Shown piece after piece: positions 16,101 to 23,697 of a stretch of 32,934 nucleotides of DNA. The DNA is taken from assembly GCA_016927375.1 (NCBI GenBank), contig JAFGMS010000165.1, positions 1-32,934 on the forward strand, given 5' to 3'. The translations under genes were made by a program, and so were the position numbers. The stretch is from Anaerolineae bacterium (lineage in GTDB: Bacteria; Chloroflexota; Anaerolineae; Aggregatilineales; UBA3940). The notes under the pieces are model-generated. The model was not told the origin of the DNA. It did no database searches and saw nothing but the letters and a program-made list of their open reading frames with translations. How positions within the stretch are numbered: the stretch's first letter is position 1; each line of letters begins with the position of its first letter.

Positions 16101-19100
16101 TTGGAGATCTTCTGCAACCAGGCAGCCATCGTTCTGGAAAACAGTCGCTTGTACCAGTCGGCGGAAGAGCGCGCTGAGGAGCTCAGCCAGAGCCTAGCTA
16201 ACTTGAGCAAAAGCTATACCGAGCTTGATAATCTCTCCCAGGAGATGATCCGTAAGGACGCCGAGCTCTCACGTGCCAATGAGTTGCTTGAGCAACGCGC
16301 CCAGCGCCTGTTGGCACTCCACCGCGTAATGGAAAGTATAGACAGCACACGCGGCCCAGAGACCGTTCTCCGAGACATCACCGCCGCAGTTGTCGAGGAA
16401 ATGCAGCTCGATCAGTGTGTGGTTGCGATGGATACCGGCCAAGACGAGGTGCACCTGAATGTCATCGCAACTGGAGGCCGGCTACCCCGTGACCTTGATC
16501 TCACGCCGCTGCTGGATGGAACGGATCCTCTATCTGAAGCCCGTGAGACCGACACAGCTGTGTTCTTCGACACGGACAGTACTGAGCGCGGTCCAATTGC
16601 CAAGTTCACCAAGGCTATTGGAGCGCAGGCAATTCTGGCCCTGCCTCTTCATATGGACAGCTCACACGCAGGCGCATTGATGGTTGGTAGCATCCAGCAC
16701 GGAACCAGCTTCAGCGAAGATGACCGGGACCTGTTCAACCTGCTCGCCAGCCAGATCGAAGTTGAGTACGAGAATGCCCGTCTGTACCAGGCTGTCCAGG
16801 CAGAGGCTTCTACGGCCTCATCTGAACGCGATCGCTTGCAACAGCTCCACCTGATCACCACTGCACTGCAACAGGCCACCCGCATGGAAGATCGTCTATC
16901 TGTTATTGCGCGTGGTGTCCGGTCGGTAGGTTGGGCTCGCGTCGCAGTAATGCTGCTCAACGACAATATGGACGTCACTCAATTGGTTTCGGCAGGCTAT
17001 GACGAAAAAGAGGAGGAGCTGCTGCAGAAACGTCTGCTGCCCGGCAAAGTCTGGCGACGCCGGCTAGACGATCCCCAGTTCATCTCAATGCGCATTGGCT
17101 CATCGTATTTCCTGGCTCATGACCACCCCTGGGTGCTTAAGAATGTCGAAGAAGCCAAACCGAGTGATGGGCCGTCGAATGGGGATGGCAATCAGTGGCA
17201 TCCTAAAGATCAGATTTACCTGCCGATGTACGCAGGTAGCCGGATTATCGGCATGATCAACCTGCGTGATCCGGAGGATAGCTTGCGGCCAACTGAAGCC
17301 AGCCTGCGCCCGCTGGAACTTTTTGTCCAACAGGCTTCCTCTGCGCTTGAGAATACGCGTCTCTACCAGGAGACGCTGGAGCTACAAAGCTACAACGAAG
17401 CTATCGTCCAATCCATTCAGCAGGGCATCATCGTACTGGATGAACAGGGTAAAATAGAGACTTTCAATACTTTCCTGAGGGAGAGTTACCAGTGGACTGA
17501 TGAAGCAATTGGGCAAACGCTCCGCAATGCGGCCCCGGCGTTGCGTGAGACGGGCTTGCTCGACAATCTGATGAATCTGGTTCAGGAAGGCAAGCCCGCC
17601 GAGCGTCTGGAAGTACAGCTCCCCGGCGAGGGCGAAGCCCGCAAGGCAAACATCTTCGCTTACCCGCGCTTCGATGAAGATGGTGTGGTGAATGGCGCGG
17701 TAGTTCTGATCGAAGACATAACTCAGCGTGCCCGCCTGGAGGCTGATATTGCCCGCCGCGGTCAGCAGTTGGCTGCCCTGAGCGATGTCTCACGACGCAT
17801 CACCGCGGCACTCACCACTGATGATGTGCTTGAGAGCGCCTTCCAGGAAGCAAAAGAGGTTATCGCCCACGATAAAATTGCGCTTTGGCTGCGCACTGAT
17901 GACGACAGCTCGCTTCGTCTCATCGCTGCTCAGGGCTACAGGAAAACCGAGGTCGCCAAGAAGAAGATCTCCATTGAGGATGACTCTCGTTTCAGCCAGA
18001 TCATCGAGGATCGGCTGCCAGTAGTTATCGGTGATATACAAGCAGAAGAGAAATCAGCCAGCAGTAGAAAACAAATCAGCCGCAGCTGGCTGGGCACACC
18101 ACTTATTAGTGGCGGCAGCGTAACCGGACTGATGGTTTTTGAGAAAGATGAGGCGTTTGCCTACGCTCCTGCCGATGCTCAGGTAGCAGCATCTTTCGCC
18201 AACCAGGTAGCCGTCGCGCTGGAGAACGCTCGCTTGTTTGAAGAGGCTACTGAACATGCAACCGAGCTCGACAGCCGTAATAAACGACTTGCACTGCTCA
18301 ATCGGATCTCATCAACTATCGGCCGCTCCCTTGATCAAAGCGGCATTCTGCAGACTACCGCCGACGAACTGGGCAAGGCACTCGATCTTCCTCAGGTCAG
18401 TGTCTTTTCGTTCGATCTAGATCATGCGGTAGCACGGTTGAATATTCAATATCCATCCAATCCGGATGGCTCGGTCGCTGACCTGAGCTTTCCCTTGGAA
18501 GACAATCCTGCCATTGTCTATCTCCAGGAGAATAAAGAGCCCCTCATTGCTGAAGATGCGATAGGCGATCCTCGCATGGCGGCCATGGCCCGCGTCATGT
18601 CAGTGCGCAAGATCAAATCAGCCGTGTTGATTCCACTCGTTGTCGGCAACGCTACCATTGGCCTTTTCGTCATTGAATCGACAGAAGAGTCGACCTCATT
18701 CGAGCCGGAACAGATTGAGCTGGCCCAGACAATCACCAATCAGGCTGCCGTCTCAGTGCAGAATGCCCAGCTGTTCCAGGAAACGGTGGCCCGCCAACAC
18801 GAGCTGAGCATCTTGTTCGAAGCAGGACGTATCGCAGCTTCGTCGCTCGACCTGGATAAAGTCGTAAACAACGCGGCAGGATACTTCCTGCGGGCCTTGC
18901 CGGTCGACGGATGCACCATCTCCCTGCTGGATGATGCAGAAGATACACTGACAACCCTGATCAGCCTGCACAAAGATGAAGGAATCTTGCCGCTCCAGGA
19001 AGATGAGAGCACCCGCTATGGATTGAAACAATACCCGGCTACGGCCACCGTGATCACCGAGCGGAGTGTGGCCACCCTCGATGTATCTAGCCCGGAGTTG

Positions 19101-21995
19101 TCTCAGAGTGAGACTGAATGGCTGCGCCAGCACAACATCACATCGACAATGTTGATACCCCTTGTAGCCCGCGACCAAACTATTGGTCTGGCTGAGGTGT
19201 GGATGTCGACCAGAGAGCATCGTTTCAGCCAACGTGATATCCGTCTGGCGAAAGCTCTGGCAGCCTCCGTCGCTACTGCCATGGAGAATGCCCGCCTACT
19301 CGATGAGACCCAGAAACGTCTGAATGAGCTGGCGACTATCAATGAGCTCAGCCGTGCGCTCACCCAGACTATCTCCACCGAAGATCTCTATGAGATGCTC
19401 CAGGAGCGTATCGGGGATCTATTCGACACACGCGCAATGACCATCGCCCGGCGCAATCCCCTGACTGGCTCCCTTGAGTTCCCACTGGCACTTCGCAACG
19501 GGCTGCGTATTCATCTTGAGCCGCTTTCCTTTGGCGGTGACCTGTACAGCCATGTGATCGAAACTTGCTGGCCGCTGCTCATCAGCCGGGACCTGGAAGC
19601 CAGGCTAAAAGAGCTGGGCATCCAGCACACAGAAGCTGATTTGAAATCGTTCCTGGGTGTGCCGTTGATCAGCGGTGAGAAGGTTCTGGGAGTATTGACT
19701 GTGGAAGACTACGAACATGCGACAGTCTTCCACGAAGCTGACTTACGTGTCCTTCAGCCTATCGCCGCACAGGTAGCCGTCTCAATGGAAAACGCACGGC
19801 TGTACAGCGAGCTGGAGCAGCGGCTATCAGAGACAACCACCCTGCAAGAAGTCTCTCGTGTGGTAAATTCCGCGCTCGATCTGCAAGAGATCTTCGAGCG
19901 CGTGGTTAACGAGCTTGCCAATGCCTTCAAATATCCCTTGATCGGGTTGTATATGATTGAGGAAGACGAACTGCACATGCAGGCACAGCATGGCTACAGT
20001 CCTGAAGAGATCACTGACTTCCAGCAGATATCCCTCAGTCAGGGCATCATAGGTCGGACAGCATCCAGCGGCGATGCACAGTTTGTGCCGGACGTCACGC
20101 GTGACTCAGATTACATATCCGGCAACAGTCCGGTCTCCAGCGAGATCGCGGTACCCATTATCTCCGATCAAAAGGTGCTTGGTATTCTGGATGTCCAGTC
20201 AGGCGCCGATCACCAGCTTGGGGAGAACGATCTGCAGTTGCTGCAAACCTTTGCCGGACAGGTGGCAACCGCCATCAGTAACGCCCGGTTGTATTCTCAA
20301 ATGGTCGAGCTCTCAACCGAGCTGGAGAAGCGCGTCGAGGACCGCACGCGCGAGCTGCGTGAAGAACGTGACCGCATTGATATCCTATACAAGATTGCCG
20401 TTGAGCTGACTGCCAGCCTCGACCTTGACATGGTGCTTAACCGTGCTCTGCAGATGGTCGGTGAGGCGGTCAGCGGCGAGCGTGGCTCGCTGTTCCTGAT
20501 CGACCCACAATCTGACCAGTTGATCTTCCGTGCATCGATGAGCCAAAACGAGATTCTGCCGCCAGGTGGACGGCAGATTCGACTGTCACGGCACGAGGGT
20601 ATGGCGGGGTGGGTGATGGATAACCGCCAATCGATAGTGGTAGATAACGTCCAGCTCGACCCGCGCTGGGCCAAGGTGCCCGGCACCGAAGCACAACGCT
20701 CATTGCTCGGTGCGCCACTGGTTGCCAACGAAGAAGTGTTGGGCTGCATCTTCTTTGCCAGTGATATCGAAAATGCCTTCCATGAAGGACATCTACGTCT
20801 GGTCGAGGCAGCGGCCAACCAGGTTGCGGCTTCTATCAATAACGCCGAGTTGTATCGCTTGATCCGCGATCAGGCTGAGCGTCTGGGCTTGATGCTGCGC
20901 AGCCAGCAGACCGAGGCTGCAAAATCACAGGCCATCCTTGAGTCCATCGCCGATGGCGTTATGGTGTCTGACCAGGCCGGCGAGATCATTCTGTTCAACG
21001 CTGCTGCCGAGCGCGTCCTGGACCTGAGCCGAGAAGACGTCCTGGGACGCCCATCGACCGACCTGACAGGGCTTTATGGGGCCAGCGCGGAAACGTGGGC
21101 CGAAGCTCTGCGCGAGTGGAGTGCAAACCCCTCCGAATACCAGGGCGCGCTGTTCACCGAGCAGATCGAATTTGGTAACAAAGTCGTCTCGGTGCATGTC
21201 TCTCCGGCAATACACGGAGAGGAGTTCATCGGGATGGTCTCGGTCTTCCGCGATATCAGCCGTGAGGTGGCCGCAGATCGCATCAAGAGCGAGTTTGTAG
21301 CTACGGTCTCTCACGAGCTGCGCACACCAATGACAAGTATCAAGGGATACGCCGATCTGCTGCTGCTTGGCGCTGCCGGAGAGATTTCATCAGAGCAGCG
21401 GCGCTTCCTGGAGATTGTCAAGAACAATGCCGACCGGCTCAGCCTATTGGTCAATGACCTACTCGACATTTCCCGCATCGAGCAAGGTGGTCTTGATCTG
21501 GATGTCCGGCCGTTTGACCTGACTGAGATCATCAAAGACGTCATAGCTACTATCGAGGGACGCAGGGGTAACGAGGATCGTACCCTCCGGATTGCGACTG
21601 AGATACCGGAGGAGCTGCCTAAAATCGAAGGCGACTATGACCGCATTACCCAGATCATCAGCAATGTCCTAGCAAACGCTTACCAATACACTCCTGATGA
21701 CGGCACGGTCACGGTACGCATCACCCCGGACGAAACCGGTATCCAGATCGATGTAATCGACACCGGCATTGGCATCCCTGATGAGGATCAGCCGCATGTC
21801 TTTGAACGGTTCTTCCGGGGCGAGGATCCGATGATCATGCGCACCGCTGGAACAGGACTGGGCCTGGCTATTGTTCAGCGCCTGATCACCATGCACCAGG
21901 GCCGGATATCCTTTGAGAGCAAGCAGGGTGTTGGCACAACATTCCATGTGTGGCTGCCCTGCAAGCTGGAGCAGAGTGCTGAGGGGCAGCTTTGA
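13107..21995 (+). CDS. Giant membrane-anchored histidine kinase with about 13 GAF and 3 PAS domains
   Basis: This is a 2,962-residue sensor kinase. One membrane helix (about residues 8-27) is followed by a basic patch and a PAS-like domain (about 45-140). GAF-type domains follow at about 157-310, 320-485, 495-660, 675-822, 838-1017, 1070-1227 and 1247-1420. A PAS lies at 1430-1545, more GAFs at 1557-1710, 1728-1890, 1900-2063, 2075-2233, 2245-2397 and 2424-2582, and a last PAS at 2608-2715. Each GAF ends in a QxAxxxENARLY-type helix leading to a coiled-coil linker. The kinase core has the H box VSHELRTP with His2736, N box NVLANAYQYTP, DTGIGIP, and FERFFRGEDP then GTGLGLA. Boundaries are by eye. 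No receiver or periplasmic domain is present, so inputs must be cytoplasmic and phosphate must go to a separate receiver; the flanking REC genes fit. Adjacent GAFs 2 and 3 are close relatives, pointing to tandem growth. Confidence 0.93.
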   Translation: MEGQISTGVIFVLIGLVVIVLILLSASLASRRRRQLFGSEESLIPVNLASVNDAVIVATVGGRVLFVNELVRQWFDLDSSDADLWLLAQRVTPPTAFLELFAAEGQASFALRERNFEAVSHRVAVGETAQFIVVLREQTPLPTLGREERGSSKALQVLSEVTRSLNATLELEPTLSATLEGVRHLIPHDASQVCLWEQERELLIVAARAGVVRYAPETFGPDDPGYANWIARKRQSLLVPNTEAPEPHLANLRPVDSSIHSYIGVPLRVHNRFIGTLEIMNLEPNTFSQEDLALLALIAEQAAVAIENARQYGTQAERVTELSGLQKIAQAISSLQDPYQLFAQLGQRVAELMKTEMAGVLLYDREHERLIAQKPQHGVLDSLTNRYIIPLEKGSQVRGLWEEVSFWFSNDIYSDKLAAELELLELAELTGAKTTAMAAMTLGDERIGVLQVSNKEDGTHFIMEDIRLLQIYADQAAIVVGSARLYTEEQSRVAELQGLQQIVQAMSSFSNLEELYAQLTQRIAELMEVDICGILLYDSEQERLVARLPFFGADDDIIRDYSISVGKRGLAREIWREHELFVINDVFSDPSVDNLGIHDILRDAGLHTLLLAPLSVAGRRFGMLQISNKKDESGFDDSDKRLATIFAGQAAALIENARLYQDTDATLRKRAAELRSVSRISHELNATLELERILEVIAVEAQRAEGAVWGGLIMFDWNEDRSEIRPLMHFGTELNEQSRLLAQAAARSGETLTIDDFERVAHYPSPIPEARSALIAPIYFEGKAVGVISLYSDRTRGLGPSAAEYIQALCSQATIAVTNATRHAEQVERSDLLRRRAEQLTQLFELGRMFRSDQSMDENLVSVARAISETVGFGTVLMSMLDPSRETLQHVAQVGILDDIFAKLSKKAVPWDKIERHMDDEYRMSSSYLVIHEKSANLIETLGIPHYTKTFGSDRPGSWQPGDLLLVPLRSTSGEVIGVVSVDQPRDGMIPTRNTVELLEIFCNQAAIVLENSRLYQSAEERAEELSQSLANLSKSYTELDNLSQEMIRKDAELSRANELLEQRAQRLLALHRVMESIDSTRGPETVLRDITAAVVEEMQLDQCVVAMDTGQDEVHLNVIATGGRLPRDLDLTPLLDGTDPLSEARETDTAVFFDTDSTERGPIAKFTKAIGAQAILALPLHMDSSHAGALMVGSIQHGTSFSEDDRDLFNLLASQIEVEYENARLYQAVQAEASTASSERDRLQQLHLITTALQQATRMEDRLSVIARGVRSVGWARVAVMLLNDNMDVTQLVSAGYDEKEEELLQKRLLPGKVWRRRLDDPQFISMRIGSSYFLAHDHPWVLKNVEEAKPSDGPSNGDGNQWHPKDQIYLPMYAGSRIIGMINLRDPEDSLRPTEASLRPLELFVQQASSALENTRLYQETLELQSYNEAIVQSIQQGIIVLDEQGKIETFNTFLRESYQWTDEAIGQTLRNAAPALRETGLLDNLMNLVQEGKPAERLEVQLPGEGEARKANIFAYPRFDEDGVVNGAVVLIEDITQRARLEADIARRGQQLAALSDVSRRITAALTTDDVLESAFQEAKEVIAHDKIALWLRTDDDSSLRLIAAQGYRKTEVAKKKISIEDDSRFSQIIEDRLPVVIGDIQAEEKSASSRKQISRSWLGTPLISGGSVTGLMVFEKDEAFAYAPADAQVAASFANQVAVALENARLFEEATEHATELDSRNKRLALLNRISSTIGRSLDQSGILQTTADELGKALDLPQVSVFSFDLDHAVARLNIQYPSNPDGSVADLSFPLEDNPAIVYLQENKEPLIAEDAIGDPRMAAMARVMSVRKIKSAVLIPLVVGNATIGLFVIESTEESTSFEPEQIELAQTITNQAAVSVQNAQLFQETVARQHELSILFEAGRIAASSLDLDKVVNNAAGYFLRALPVDGCTISLLDDAEDTLTTLISLHKDEGILPLQEDESTRYGLKQYPATATVITERSVATLDVSSPELSQSETEWLRQHNITSTMLIPLVARDQTIGLAEVWMSTREHRFSQRDIRLAKALAASVATAMENARLLDETQKRLNELATINELSRALTQTISTEDLYEMLQERIGDLFDTRAMTIARRNPLTGSLEFPLALRNGLRIHLEPLSFGGDLYSHVIETCWPLLISRDLEARLKELGIQHTEADLKSFLGVPLISGEKVLGVLTVEDYEHATVFHEADLRVLQPIAAQVAVSMENARLYSELEQRLSETTTLQEVSRVVNSALDLQEIFERVVNELANAFKYPLIGLYMIEEDELHMQAQHGYSPEEITDFQQISLSQGIIGRTASSGDAQFVPDVTRDSDYISGNSPVSSEIAVPIISDQKVLGILDVQSGADHQLGENDLQLLQTFAGQVATAISNARLYSQMVELSTELEKRVEDRTRELREERDRIDILYKIAVELTASLDLDMVLNRALQMVGEAVSGERGSLFLIDPQSDQLIFRASMSQNEILPPGGRQIRLSRHEGMAGWVMDNRQSIVVDNVQLDPRWAKVPGTEAQRSLLGAPLVANEEVLGCIFFASDIENAFHEGHLRLVEAAANQVAASINNAELYRLIRDQAERLGLMLRSQQTEAAKSQAILESIADGVMVSDQAGEIILFNAAAERVLDLSREDVLGRPSTDLTGLYGASAETWAEALREWSANPSEYQGALFTEQIEFGNKVVSVHVSPAIHGEEFIGMVSVFRDISREVAADRIKSEFVATVSHELRTPMTSIKGYADLLLLGAAGEISSEQRRFLEIVKNNADRLSLLVNDLLDISRIEQGGLDLDVRPFDLTEIIKDVIATIEGRRGNEDRTLRIATEIPEELPKIEGDYDRITQIISNVLANAYQYTPDDGTVTVRITPDETGIQIDVIDTGIGIPDEDQPHVFERFFRGEDPMIMRTAGTGLGLAIVQRLITMHQGRISFESKQGVGTTFHVWLPCKLEQSAEGQL

Positions 21996-22007
21996 GCGCA
22001 GCTTTGT

Positions 22008-22043
22008 CTTGCTGTGCCTGGCTAGAACGGAAGGCACAGCAAG
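22008..22043 (+). terminator. Strong hairpin after the giant kinase
   Basis: A perfect 12-bp stem, CTTGCTGTGCCT (22008-22019) and AGGCACAGCAAG (22032-22043), has a 12-base loop and lies 13 bases after the kinase stop codon. No T run follows, so it may be a processing or mRNA-stability structure, or a U-tract-independent terminator. Confidence 0.5.
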
Positions 22044-22221
22044 GCATCACCTACTAATATGCGCTCTATATGAAATAGAAGAGATCTCTTGTGTGGAACA
22101 AATGATGAGTTTAAGGCAGAAAAGCAGTGGAGAATGAGCGAGAATGCTCACAATCACTCAGCGGGCTTCTCATCCATGCTTTTTCCCACTCATCACTCAA
22201 AACTTATCACTTCTTGAATAC

Positions 22222-22250
22222 CTTACATTTCACATAGAACGTAATATATT
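22222..22250 (+). promoter_or_regulatory. Possible sigma-70-type promoter of the second response regulator
   Basis: The -35-like CTTACA (22222-22227) and -10-like TATATT (22245-22250) are 17 bases apart. Transcription would start near 22257, 20 bases before the gene at 22279. It suggests that this receiver can be made independently of the kinase. The match to the -35 consensus is only four of six. Confidence 0.35.
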
Positions 22251-22278
22251 CCTGAGTTACTGACAATTTTAGGGACAC

Positions 22279-22914
22279 ATGTTCATGACAAAAATACTTA
22301 TCGCGGAAGACGAACGTGACATCCGAGACTTGATTGTATTCACACTACAGTTTGGCGGGTACGAGGTCGTAGCTACAACCAACGGAGCAGAGGCTGTTGA
22401 GCTTGCGCCTTCAGAAAAGCCGGACCTCATTATGCTGGATGTGCGTATGCCTAAGATGACCGGCTACGAAGCCTGTGTTGCCCTCAAGGCAAACCCGGCC
22501 ACAAAAGAGATCCCTGTCATGTTTCTTTCCGCTAAAGGGCAAGAGAGCGAAGTCAGTACCGGGCTTTCGGCAGGTGCTGTAGCTTACATCCTAAAGCCAT
22601 TCGCGCCAGATCAGCTCATTGACAAAGTGAAGGAAGCATTGAGTGCCAAGGGGGGCAAGGAAGCTCCTACTCCTACCCCTACCCCTACCACAACCCAAGC
22701 CACCCAAGCCCCAGCAGCAACGGCATCGGTCACAGCTTCTAAAGAAACCAAGCCGGACACTGAACCTGCCAAATCACAATCGCTGGCAGAAACCAAAGCG
22801 AAAGGTGAGGGAAAAAAGGACGAGCCAAAGGCATCTAAGACCGATGTAGCTCCAGGTACCAAGACTGCCGAGATAGATAAGAAACCAGAAGAGACGAAGA
22901 AGGACAAAGAATAA
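22279..22914 (+). CDS. CheY-like response regulator with disordered charged tail
   Basis: This is a 211-residue cytoplasmic protein. Residues 1-123 are a receiver domain: Glu10-Asp11-Glu12 pocket, phospho-acceptor Asp54 in LIMLDVRMP, Ser84 and Lys106 in YILKPF. There is no output domain. The remainder begins with Pro-Thr dipeptide repeats (PTPTPTPTTT), continues Ala/Thr-rich, and ends Lys/Glu-rich (about 165-211), surely unstructured. Phosphorylation would thus control a protein-protein contact, as for CheY or Spo0F types. Either ATG 22279 or ATG 22285 could start it; AGGG lies four or ten bases ahead. It follows the giant kinase by 283 bases and is one of its two candidate partners. The terminator at 23058-23096 ends this transcription unit. 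Confidence 0.9.
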   Translation: MFMTKILIAEDERDIRDLIVFTLQFGGYEVVATTNGAEAVELAPSEKPDLIMLDVRMPKMTGYEACVALKANPATKEIPVMFLSAKGQESEVSTGLSAGAVAYILKPFAPDQLIDKVKEALSAKGGKEAPTPTPTPTTTQATQAPAATASVTASKETKPDTEPAKSQSLAETKAKGEGKKDEPKASKTDVAPGTKTAEIDKKPEETKKDKE

Positions 22915-23057
22915 GAGTCCTGCATGAAAGGTAGGATTAGAGCCTAAGGAATGGGGATTAAATAACTTTCCCGGCAGAGCCTGCAATGCGGGCCAGGAAT
23001 GGGTAAGTTAATAAACTCTCATTCCTAAACACCTTAAGACAAATATGAGCGCGGCGG

Positions 23058-23096
23058 CAGGTCGGACTAACAGTCCGACGTCCGACCTGCGTTTTT
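23058..23096 (+). terminator. Rho-independent terminator of the second response regulator
   Basis: An 11-bp stem GCAGGTCGGAC (23058-23068) pairs with GTCCGACCTGC (23080-23090) and is followed by GTTTTT. An alternative inner pairing uses GTCGGACT/AGTCCGAC. The same GGTCGGACT hairpin core recurs at 32685-32705 without a gene, so this terminator seems to be built from a mobile or repeated hairpin. Confidence 0.7.
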
Positions 23097-23174
23097 CCCC
23101 CGTGTCATTCCTGCAATCCACACGCCACAATTACCTGCTGCTGCGTCAATCAGCCCGTCAAACCCGCGATTTCC

Positions 23175-23384
23175 TTACTGCCTCGAATGCATTTCCAGGG
23201 CTTTGCCGATCAAGTTGAGCCCTGGAAACCAAATTTCTTCGGCGAGAGATTTTGACTTCCTTAGCTGTTTCGAGGCAGATACAGTAAGCCAATGTATCTA
23301 TCCCTTGACAGAAAGATGAGCTTTCCTACTGAGGTAGGGTCACGATGCCAATGGGATCGTGACTTGGTTCCGCTGAGATAGCGG
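23175..23384 (+). ncRNA. Candidate structured RNA or mRNA leader
   Basis: Six stems are readable. A 10-bp outer stem CTGCCTCGAA (23178-23187) with TTCGAGGCAG (23269-23278) encloses a perfect 11-bp hairpin (TTTCCAGGGCT 23192-23202, AGCCCTGGAAA 23218-23228) and an 8-bp hairpin (AAATTTCT 23231-23238, AGAGATTT 23245-23252), forming a three-way junction. Downstream are GAAAG/CTTTC (23311-23325), CCTAC/GTAGG around TGAG (23325-23338), GTCACGAT/ATCGTGAC (23339-23363) and CCGCT/AGCGG (23370-23384). The 8-bp hairpin needs one U-G pair on the plus strand that would be A-C on the minus, so the plus strand is favoured. GGAG and a GTG start follow at 23393-23406. I do not recognise tmRNA, RNase P, SRP, 6S or a known riboswitch in it. 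Confidence 0.45.
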
Positions 23385-23403
23385 ATCGATTGGAGAAAGT
23401 CAT

Positions 23404-23697
23404 GTGAGTATCATTAATTGCCCCGCGCACGAACTTAACCGACCCGCGTGCAAGGCCTCATGTCTGGATGGTAACTTCCATATACCAATCAGGTATTTTT
23501 ACTCGCGGAGGACAAGCAATGCAACACAAAGCATCGAGGAGAATATCGCAGCCAAGAATAAGCAGGAACACGAGCTGTCTGAGTTGTCCGGCGGATCAAC
23601 GTCCTACACTGCCACCCGCTATATACCCGCTGGCCCAAGCCCATTGAAAGTTGTATCCACCGATGCGACCATCCACGTCACAGATCTCGCCACATAA
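23404..23697 (+). CDS. Weak candidate ORF behind the structured leader
   Basis: A 97-residue ORF begins at GTG 23404, eight bases after GGAG. Its last 102 bases overlap, antisense, the 3' end of the flavoprotein gene, so part of it is certainly a shadow. The middle (SIEENIAAKNKQ, EHELSELSGG) resembles the acidic helix plus Gly-Gly ending of peptide leader sequences; the region before it has four Cys. A GGAGGACAAGC signal at about 23507 precedes an ATG in a different frame (23520) that gives only 43 residues. No transporter or modification enzyme for a secreted peptide is nearby. I rate it a possibility, not a gene call. Confidence 0.2.
   Translation: MSIINCPAHELNRPACKASCLDGNFHIPIRYFYSRRTSNATQSIEENIAAKNKQEHELSELSGGSTSYTATRYIPAGPSPLKVVSTDATIHVTDLAT

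Larger units (their letters stand above)
22915..23403. other. Gene-free region with terminator and structured stretch
   Basis: No gene is supported between the receiver gene and the weak ORF at 23404. The stretch holds a short hairpin (arms AGGAATG and CATTCCT, about 22995-23027), the terminator at 23058-23096, and the series of hairpins at 23175-23384. Confidence 0.55.

Noticed and set aside
23175-23384. Possible tmRNA, RNase P RNA or known riboswitch
   Set aside because: None of the expected conserved words of these RNAs could be found on either strand; only an unclassified structured element is claimed.
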